NCBI RefSeq assembly: GCF_030010625.1
Contig: NZ_JASCXN010000004.1
Span: forward strand, 293,124 to 357,123
Source of the DNA: Streptomyces sp. CC208A
GTDB taxonomy: Bacteria; Actinomycetota; Actinomycetes; Streptomycetales; Streptomycetaceae
Direction: 5' to 3'
DNA length: 64,000 nucleotides
Shown: positions 59,447 to 64,000 of the stretch, one piece after another
Layout: each line of letters opens with the position of its first letter
Position numbering within the stretch: position 1 is the stretch's first letter
The notes under the pieces: model-generated
What the model saw: the letters and a program-made list of their open reading frames with translations, nothing else
Told to the model about the DNA's origin: nothing
The model's database searches: none
Translations under genes and position numbers: made by a program

Positions 59447-59545
59447 TTACTTCTTGTTGCGACGCTGAACGCGCGTGCGCTTGAGCAGCTTGCGGTGCTT
59501 CTTCTTGGCCATCCGCTTGCGCCGCTTCTTGATAACAGAGCCCAC
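59447..59545 (-). CDS. Small ribosomal protein bS22 / AURKAIP1-COX24-domain peptide
   Basis: A 32-residue, very basic peptide: [32 protein letters not shown] in full is longer than allowed to quote in one run, so note the key runs [14 protein letters not shown] and [10 protein letters not shown]. It matches the bS22 ribosomal protein family (AURKAIP1/COX24 domain), known from mycobacterial ribosomes and present in Streptomyces. GAGGG lies just upstream of the GTG. Too short for most gene finders. Confidence 0.85.
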   Translation of the reverse strand: MGSVIKKRRKRMAKKKHRKLLKRTRVQRRNKK

Positions 59546-59697
59546 GACTACCCTCGCTCACTTCTTCTCACTGGTGCGGGGCGTCTGGGCCCACACGACC
59601 TACGAGGGGTTAGCCTACCGCCCCTCGCACCGCACGAGTAATCCGAGGGCCGGACCGGGCTCACCGATCGTTCGCCCGCAGGTCGACCGCGCGTCCG

Positions 59698-59907
59698 TTA
59701 CGCGGTCCCCACCCCCACGTACGACTCCCTCAGGTACTCGTGAACCGCCTGTTCCGGGACCCGGAAGGACCTGCCCACCCGGATCGCCGGCAGATGACCG
59801 CTGTGCACCAAGCGGTACACGGTCATCTTCGAGACGCGCATCACCGCGGCGACTTCCGCCACGGTCAGGAACTTGACCTCGTTGAGAGGCCGATCGCCAG
59901 CAGCCAT
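59698..59907 (-). CDS. Excisionase/BldC-like helix-turn-helix DNA-binding protein
   Basis: A 69-residue protein. EVKFLTVAEVAAVMRVSKMTVYRLVHSGHLPAIRVGRSFRVPEQAVHEYL is a MerR/excisionase-type HTH with wing, near-identical in plan to a conserved Streptomyces protein (I recall the name bdtA for a BldD target of this kind, unsure). Small proteins of this fold act as regulators or recombination directionality factors. GGTGGG lies 3-4 nt before the ATG at 59907. No integrase is nearby, so regulator is more likely. Confidence 0.75.
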   Translation of the reverse strand: MAAGDRPLNEVKFLTVAEVAAVMRVSKMTVYRLVHSGHLPAIRVGRSFRVPEQAVHEYLRESYVGVGTA

Positions 59908-60034
59908 GACCCACCTGTACCTTCCGCCGCGACGCCCACCGGCTACCCCTCCGGTGACTCTTCGTCGTCGAGCGCTCACGAATCAGACTAGGGGCGGGTG
60001 GTGCGAGTGGGGAAGAGGAGCCCCTATCGCCCGT

Positions 60035-60850
60035 TTACCGTGACAGACACGCTCGATTGAGTACATAGCGCGTGAGGGGACGGTAGTACGCGGAGCGCAC
60101 GCCGTCGTCCAGCGGAACCGCCACCGCCACCTGCCCCTCGGCCTCCCCGACGAAGAGCGCCGGATCGTCCGTGTCGGCCAGGCCGATCGCCTCGATACCC
60201 AGCTGACCAGCACCGCAGACCCAGCCGTGGTCCCCGACGACCAGCTCGGGCAGCGGCCCGCCGGCCTCCGCCGCGCTCTCCAGGACGGCCCGGACCGGCA
60301 GCGCGGAGTGAGAGTGCGCCCCCGGTTCACGCCCGCCCTCCGGCGCCCCCGCCTCTCGTACGAACGCCACCCCGCGCACCTGGTCGAGGAGGTACGTACG
60401 TAGACCGAACCGGGTCGTTATGTCGACACATCGCCCCTGCGCCGGGGTGAGTACGTCACATCCCGCCGCCGACAGGGCGTCTGCGAGAGCGGCGTAGAAA
60501 CCGAGCAGCCGGTGCGGATGCCCCGTCCCGAACAGCACCGGGGCCCGTCGCGCCGCCACCGCCGCGAGCCGCCCCGCGAAGGCGTCGAGGCCCCGCAGCG
60601 TCCGCTCCGGGTCGATGACGTCCGGCCCCGAGCGGTGCGCCGGGTCACCCGACACCCCGCACTTCTCGGCCATGAGCCCCAGCAGCTCGGCCTCGTCCCA
60701 GCCCCCGTCCGGCAGCAGCCCCAGCGTCACCCGGGGGTCCCGCGCGGCGAAGAGCCGGTAGCTCCGCAGGCTCTCCTCCCGCGAGGTCGCCACCGTCCCC
60801 GCCAACCCCGCCGCCAACAGATGCGCCCGCAGCGCCCCGGTACTCAACAC
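60035..60850 (-). CDS. Putative phosphatase / conserved hypothetical
   Basis: A 271-residue protein. LFGTGHPHRLLGFYAALADALSAAGCDVLTPAQG (central strand with GTGH), CVDITTRFGLRTYLLDQVRGVAFV, and a C-terminal GDHGWVCGAGQLGIEAIGLADTDDPAL. It is usually annotated only as phosphatase in Streptomyces; the HxGxG-type and Gly-Asp segments do not match a family I can name firmly. Starts GTG-TTG (MLSTGALRAH). It lies between the small HTH gene and acuC. Confidence 0.6.
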   Translation of the reverse strand: MLSTGALRAHLLAAGLAGTVATSREESLRSYRLFAARDPRVTLGLLPDGGWDEAELLGLMAEKCGVSGDPAHRSGPDVIDPERTLRGLDAFAGRLAAVAARRAPVLFGTGHPHRLLGFYAALADALSAAGCDVLTPAQGRCVDITTRFGLRTYLLDQVRGVAFVREAGAPEGGREPGAHSHSALPVRAVLESAAEAGGPLPELVVGDHGWVCGAGQLGIEAIGLADTDDPALFVGEAEGQVAVAVPLDDGVRSAYYRPLTRYVLNRACLSR

Positions 60851-60942
60851 CCTTCCGATGCTGCCGGATCACACCTGCCGAAACGTCAAAACCGGCTCAC
60901 TGCCGCACAGTTGGCGTAACAAGTGCGGACTCGGACAAGCGC

Positions 60943-62118
60943 TCAGGCCAGCAGCCCCCGCAGCGGGAAGGCCGCCCTGCGGGTCGCCAGCACCGCCTGG
61001 TCCAGCCGGTCGGCGGGGTCGTAACCCTCCGCCCAGTCACGGAAGTCGACCGGCCACCGCCCGTCCGTCATCCGCCCAGGACCCAGCTGACGCGTCCGCG
61101 CGTACACCTCGTCCCGCCATGAGGAAGGCACCACCGTCTCCGGCGCCACGGGCGCGTGCGCCGCGATCCCCACCAGATGCGTCCACGACCGCGGTACGAC
61201 GTCCACCACCGCGTACCCGCCGCCGCCGAGGGCCACCCACCGGCCGTCCGCGTAGGCGTGCGCCAGCTCGTGGCACGCCTCCTGCACCGCCCGCTGCGCG
61301 TCCAGCGACACCGCCAGGTGCGCCAGGGGGTCCTCGAAGTGGGTGTCCGCCCCGTGCTGGGTCACCAGCACCTGCGGCCGGAAGTCGGCGATGAGCTCCG
61401 GCACGACCGCGTGGAAGGCCCGCAGCCACCCCGCGTCCCCGGTCCCCGCCGGCAGCGCCACGTTCACCGCGCCGCCCTCGCCGGGCCCGGCCGCCCCCGT
61501 CTCCTCCGGCCAGCCGGTCTGCGGGAACAGCGTCCGCGGGTGCTCGTGCAGCGAGACCGTCAGGACCCGCGGGTCCTCCCAGAACGCCGCCTGCACCCCG
61601 TCCCCGTGGTGCACGTCCACGTCCACGTACGCGACCCGCTCCACGCCCAGTTCGAGGAGGCGGGCGATGGCGAGCGAGGCGTCGTTGTAGATGCAGAACC
61701 CGGACGCGCCGCCCGGCATCGCGTGGTGCAGCCCGCCGGCGAAGTTCACGGCGTGCTCCGCCTCGCCCCGCCACACGGCCTCCGCCGCCGCCACCGACTG
61801 CCCGGCGATCAGCGCGGACACCTCGTGCATCCCCTCGAACGCCGGGTCGTCGACCGTCCCGAGCCCGTACGACTGGTCGGCGCGGCGCGGATCGGCCGAG
61901 GCCGCCTTCACCGCCGCGACGTAGTCCTCGCGGTGCACGAGCCGCAGCGTCGACTCCCCGGCCGGCTTCGCGGCCACCACGTCCACCGCGCGGTCGAGCC
62001 CGAAGGCCCGGACAAGACCCATGGTCAGTGCGAGCCGCACCGGATCCATCGGGTGCTGGGGCCCGAAGTCGTACCCCGTGACAGCTTCATCCCACATCAA
62101 CAGTGCGCGGCCGCTCAT
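60943..62118 (-). CDS. acuC: AcuC-type histone deacetylase family protein
   Basis: A 391-residue class I HDAC-like enzyme. The catalytic His pair and metal ligands are seen in GGLHHAMPGGASGFCIYND and VDVDVHHGDGVQ, with further ligands in GADTHFEDPLAHL. AcuC in Bacillus deacetylates and activates acetyl-CoA synthetase; in Streptomyces the role is likely similar control of acetate metabolism. TACGGT is 7 nt before the ATG at 62118. Its start overlaps the end of the MFS gene by 32 bp, so coupling with the upstream gene is likely. Confidence 0.9.
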   Translation of the reverse strand: MSGRALLMWDEAVTGYDFGPQHPMDPVRLALTMGLVRAFGLDRAVDVVAAKPAGESTLRLVHREDYVAAVKAASADPRRADQSYGLGTVDDPAFEGMHEVSALIAGQSVAAAEAVWRGEAEHAVNFAGGLHHAMPGGASGFCIYNDASLAIARLLELGVERVAYVDVDVHHGDGVQAAFWEDPRVLTVSLHEHPRTLFPQTGWPEETGAAGPGEGGAVNVALPAGTGDAGWLRAFHAVVPELIADFRPQVLVTQHGADTHFEDPLAHLAVSLDAQRAVQEACHELAHAYADGRWVALGGGGYAVVDVVPRSWTHLVGIAAHAPVAPETVVPSSWRDEVYARTRQLGPGRMTDGRWPVDFRDWAEGYDPADRLDQAVLATRRAAFPLRGLLA

Positions 62119-63286
62119 GCCCGCCACCGTATCGGGCCTCCCGCGCGCCGAACGACGTGGCATACACCACCGTCGCCAGGACGAGCACCATCGGCACCAG
62201 CATGGCCCCGCGGTAGCTCCACGCGTCCCCGAGCGCCCCCACGAGCGGCGATCCGACGAGGAAGCCGACGTAGTTGAAGACGTTGAGCCGGGCGACGGCG
62301 GCATCGCTGTTCCCGGGGAAGAGCCGCCCTGCCGCCGCGAAGGTCTGCGGCACGATCACGCTCAGCCCGAGGCCGAGCACCGTGAAGGCCGCGATCCCCA
62401 CCCCCGCCGACGGCGCCACCGCCACCAGCGCGAACCCGCCCGCCGCGAGCACCGCCCCGCCCCGCACGACCGCCGCCGCCCCCAGGTACCGCACCCCGAG
62501 ATCGCCCACGGCCCGCCCGAGCAGCGTCGTCACCATGTACGCGTTGTACGGGACGGTCGCCGCCTCCTCCGAACCGCCGAGCACGTCCTGGAGGTACTTC
62601 GCCGACCAGTTGGAGACCGTCGAGTCCCCGATGTACGCGAAGGTCATCACCAGGCACAGCGGCAGCAGCAGCCGGAACGACAGCGCGCCGCCCTTCCCCC
62701 CGGCCACCGCCGCCCGGTCCGTGCTCCGCCCGTCCACGTACCACCGGCTGCCGAGGTACGCCGCGGGCGCCAGCACCGCGACCACCGGCAGGTACGACCA
62801 GAGCAGCGACAGGTGCCAGTGCGCCCCCGCCCAGGCCAGCGAGGCGCCCGCGATCCCGCCGAGGCTGTACGCGGCGTGGAAGCCGAGCATGATGCTCCGC
62901 CCGTACGCCCGCTGGAGGCTCACCCCCAGCATGTTCATGGACGCGTCGAGCGCGCCGACCGCCAGCCCGAACACCCCGAGCGCCACGGCCGCCGCCCACA
63001 GCGCGTCCCCCGCGCCGACGCCCACGAGCGCCAGCAGGACCAGGGGCTGCGACCACCGCAGCACCCGTGAGGGCCCCACCCGGGCGACGACCTTCTCCGT
63101 CGCCACGCTCGCCACACCGGCGAGGATCGGCACAGCGGCCAGGAAGAGGGGCAGCAGCCCGTCGGAGATCCCGTACCGGTGCTGGATGCCGGGTATCCGG
63201 GTCACGAGCAGGGCGAAGGCCACTCCCTGGGCGAAGAAACTGAAGGCCAGGGAGGACCGTCCCCGCCGCAGCCGCGCATCGGTCAT
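62087..63286 (-). CDS. MFS transporter
   Basis: A 399-residue membrane protein with about 12 hydrophobic segments in two six-helix halves (LAFSFFAQGVAFALLVTRI to ASLAWAGAHW, then LSFRLLLPLCLVMTFAYIG to the end). The motif-A-like loop between helices 2 and 3 is present as VATEKVVARVGPSRVLRW. It exports or imports an unknown solute. It starts at 63286, 8 nt after TACGCT, and its 3' end overlaps acuC. Confidence 0.85.
   Translation of the reverse strand: MTDARLRRGRSSLAFSFFAQGVAFALLVTRIPGIQHRYGISDGLLPLFLAAVPILAGVASVATEKVVARVGPSRVLRWSQPLVLLALVGVGAGDALWAAAVALGVFGLAVGALDASMNMLGVSLQRAYGRSIMLGFHAAYSLGGIAGASLAWAGAHWHLSLLWSYLPVVAVLAPAAYLGSRWYVDGRSTDRAAVAGGKGGALSFRLLLPLCLVMTFAYIGDSTVSNWSAKYLQDVLGGSEEAATVPYNAYMVTTLLGRAVGDLGVRYLGAAAVVRGGAVLAAGGFALVAVAPSAGVGIAAFTVLGLGLSVIVPQTFAAAGRLFPGNSDAAVARLNVFNYVGFLVGSPLVGALGDAWSYRGAMLVPMVLVLATVVYATSFGAREARYGGGHERPRTVDVG
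62126..62131 (-). promoter_or_regulatory. Candidate -10 (TACGGT) of acuC
   Basis: On the minus strand TACGGT ends 7 nt before the ATG at 62118, inside the 3' end of the MFS gene. Confidence 0.35.
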
Positions 63287-63294
63287 GGCGGCAC

Positions 63295-63300
63295 AGCGTA
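63295..63300 (-). promoter_or_regulatory. Candidate -10 (TACGCT) of the MFS gene
   Basis: On the minus strand TACGCT ends 8 nt before the ATG at 63286 without a ribosome-binding site. Confidence 0.35.
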
Positions 63301-63329
63301 GGGCCGCCTCCTACCGATGGGTAGATGGA

Positions 63330-63977
63330 TCACAGACCCAGAATTGCCGGCAGTTCCTCCATCCGGGAGAAGAAGCCCCCTGCCCCCGCCAGCCGGTCCT
63401 CCGGCGTCATCGCGGTGAACCCGTAGACGTCCATCCCGGCCGCCAGGGCCGCCTGGACACCGAGCCGACTGTCCTCGACGACGACACACCGCCCGGGCGC
63501 CACCCCCATCCGCGCGGCTGCGTGGAGGAAGAGGTCCGGCGCCGGCTTCCCCCGCCCCACGTCCTCGGAGCTGAACACGACCTCCTCGGGGAACCAGCCG
63601 TCGAGCCCGGTCTTCCGATGCCCGACCCGAATCCGCTCATGACTCCCCGACGAGGCCACACAGTACGGAACCTCCGCGTCCACGAGCGCCTTGAGCACGT
63701 CCATCGCCCCCTCCACCGGCTCCAGTTCCGCCAAGAAGGCGGCGAAGACGCGGGCACGGAAGGTGGAGTCGAAATCCTCCGGCAGCCGCTGCCCGCTCCG
63801 CTCAAGGACGAGATCGTGCACCCGGTGCATCGCGCCCCCCATGTAGTCGCGGAGGGAGTCCTCGTACGTGGTGGGGTGCCCGAGCTCGGTGAGATAGCCG
63901 GCGAGCAGGCGGTTGGAAAGCGGCTCACTGTCGACGAGCACACCGTCGTTGTCGAAGATGACCAGGTCGTAGCGCAT
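63330..63977 (-). CDS. HAD-superfamily phosphatase (beta-phosphoglucomutase-like)
   Basis: A 215-residue HAD protein with cap domain. FDNDGVLVDSEP (residues 8-19) is the DxD nucleophile motif. VASSGSHERIRVGHRKTGL carries the Ser/Thr motif, KPAPDLFLHAAARMGV the Lys motif, and VVVEDSRLGVQAALAAGM the acidic motif. Relatives are beta-phosphoglucomutases and phosphatases of sugar phosphates (e.g. YieH/GPP type). The ATG at 63977 follows TAGGCT by 6 nt, suggesting a leaderless transcript. Confidence 0.85.
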   Translation of the reverse strand: MRYDLVIFDNDGVLVDSEPLSNRLLAGYLTELGHPTTYEDSLRDYMGGAMHRVHDLVLERSGQRLPEDFDSTFRARVFAAFLAELEPVEGAMDVLKALVDAEVPYCVASSGSHERIRVGHRKTGLDGWFPEEVVFSSEDVGRGKPAPDLFLHAAARMGVAPGRCVVVEDSRLGVQAALAAGMDVYGFTAMTPEDRLAGAGGFFSRMEELPAILGL

Positions 63978-63983
63978 GCGCCC

Positions 63984-63989
63984 AGCCTA
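63984..63989 (-). promoter_or_regulatory. Candidate -10 (TAGGCT) of the HAD phosphatase gene
   Basis: On the minus strand TAGGCT ends 6 nt before the ATG at 63977, no Shine-Dalgarno sequence. Confidence 0.4.
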
Positions 63990-64000
63990 GAACGAGTCCG

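Noticed and set aside
59698..59907. Small HTH protein as an excisionase of an integrated element
   Set aside because: No integrase, attachment repeats or other mobile genes are near; the same protein is recalled as a core Streptomyces regulator.

Overview
The window is chromosomal DNA from a Streptomyces or very close relative. The evidence is very high G+C with strong GC3 bias, GTG and TTG starts, and several signature loci: bldN with its anti-sigma gene rsbN, the rex-hemACD operon, a futalosine-type menaquinone cluster, a class I lysyl-tRNA synthetase, and DUF3558, DUF2637 and DUF1876 family genes. Species cannot be set from the sequence alone.

Layout. 0-2.8 kb: the 3' part of an NDH-2-like flavoprotein, a GNAT acetyltransferase and a secreted phospholipase D-like protein. 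2.9-8.0 kb, minus strand: menaquinone genes (ubiD-like, ubiA-like/mqnP, ubiX-like, an AsnC regulator, mqnE). 8.0-10.2 kb: a small membrane protein, a LysR regulator and an EamA exporter. 10.4-13.3 kb: an accessory patch with a candidate toxin-antitoxin-like pair, a Cys-rich small protein, and an HTH-less UTRA protein coupled to a complete GntR regulator. 13.3-18.2 kb: an FMN reductase, a yeast-type cytosine deaminase, and a two-gene unit of a P-loop NTPase (carrying the only in-frame TTA codon I found) and a membrane-anchored periplasmic-binding-like protein. 18.7-22.9 kb: the System II cytochrome c maturation operon (resA-ccdA-resB-ccsB). 23-27.5 kb: a lipoprotein deacetylase, hemL with a histidine phosphatase, and a conserved hypothetical. 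27.5-36.7 kb: mixed regulators, acetyltransferases, a TetR/flavin-monooxygenase pair with visible operators, and an AraC/GNAT deletion scar. 36.7-39 kb: a free-standing LAGLIDADG endonuclease next to the RNA ligase gene rtcB. 39-42.3 kb: two DUF3558 lipoproteins and a DUF2637 protein. 42.4-46.5 kb: divergent lysS and argS around a cluster of DnaA-box-like sequences, then a DUF1876 gene. 46.5-52.6 kb: hemB and rex-hemA-hemC-hemD behind a near-perfect Rex operator. 52.7-64 kb: a glutaredoxin, a HAD phosphatase, bldN-rsbN, an acyltransferase, an epimerase, bS22, a small excisionase-like DNA-binding protein, a putative phosphatase, acuC, an MFS exporter and a HAD phosphatase.

Several units act together on respiration: menaquinone synthesis, cytochrome c maturation, heme synthesis (hemL here; hemA, C, D and B further along) and the NADH-sensing repressor Rex. 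Development is represented by bldN-rsbN. The parts I find least explained are the NTPase/binding-protein pair at 14.5-18.2 kb, the UTRA/GntR patch with its three spaced TTAAG repeats, the endonuclease-rtcB neighbourhood, and the DnaA-box cluster between lysS and argS. I found no tRNA or rRNA genes, insertion sequences or CRISPR arrays. All identifications are from reading the sequence; no database search was run.
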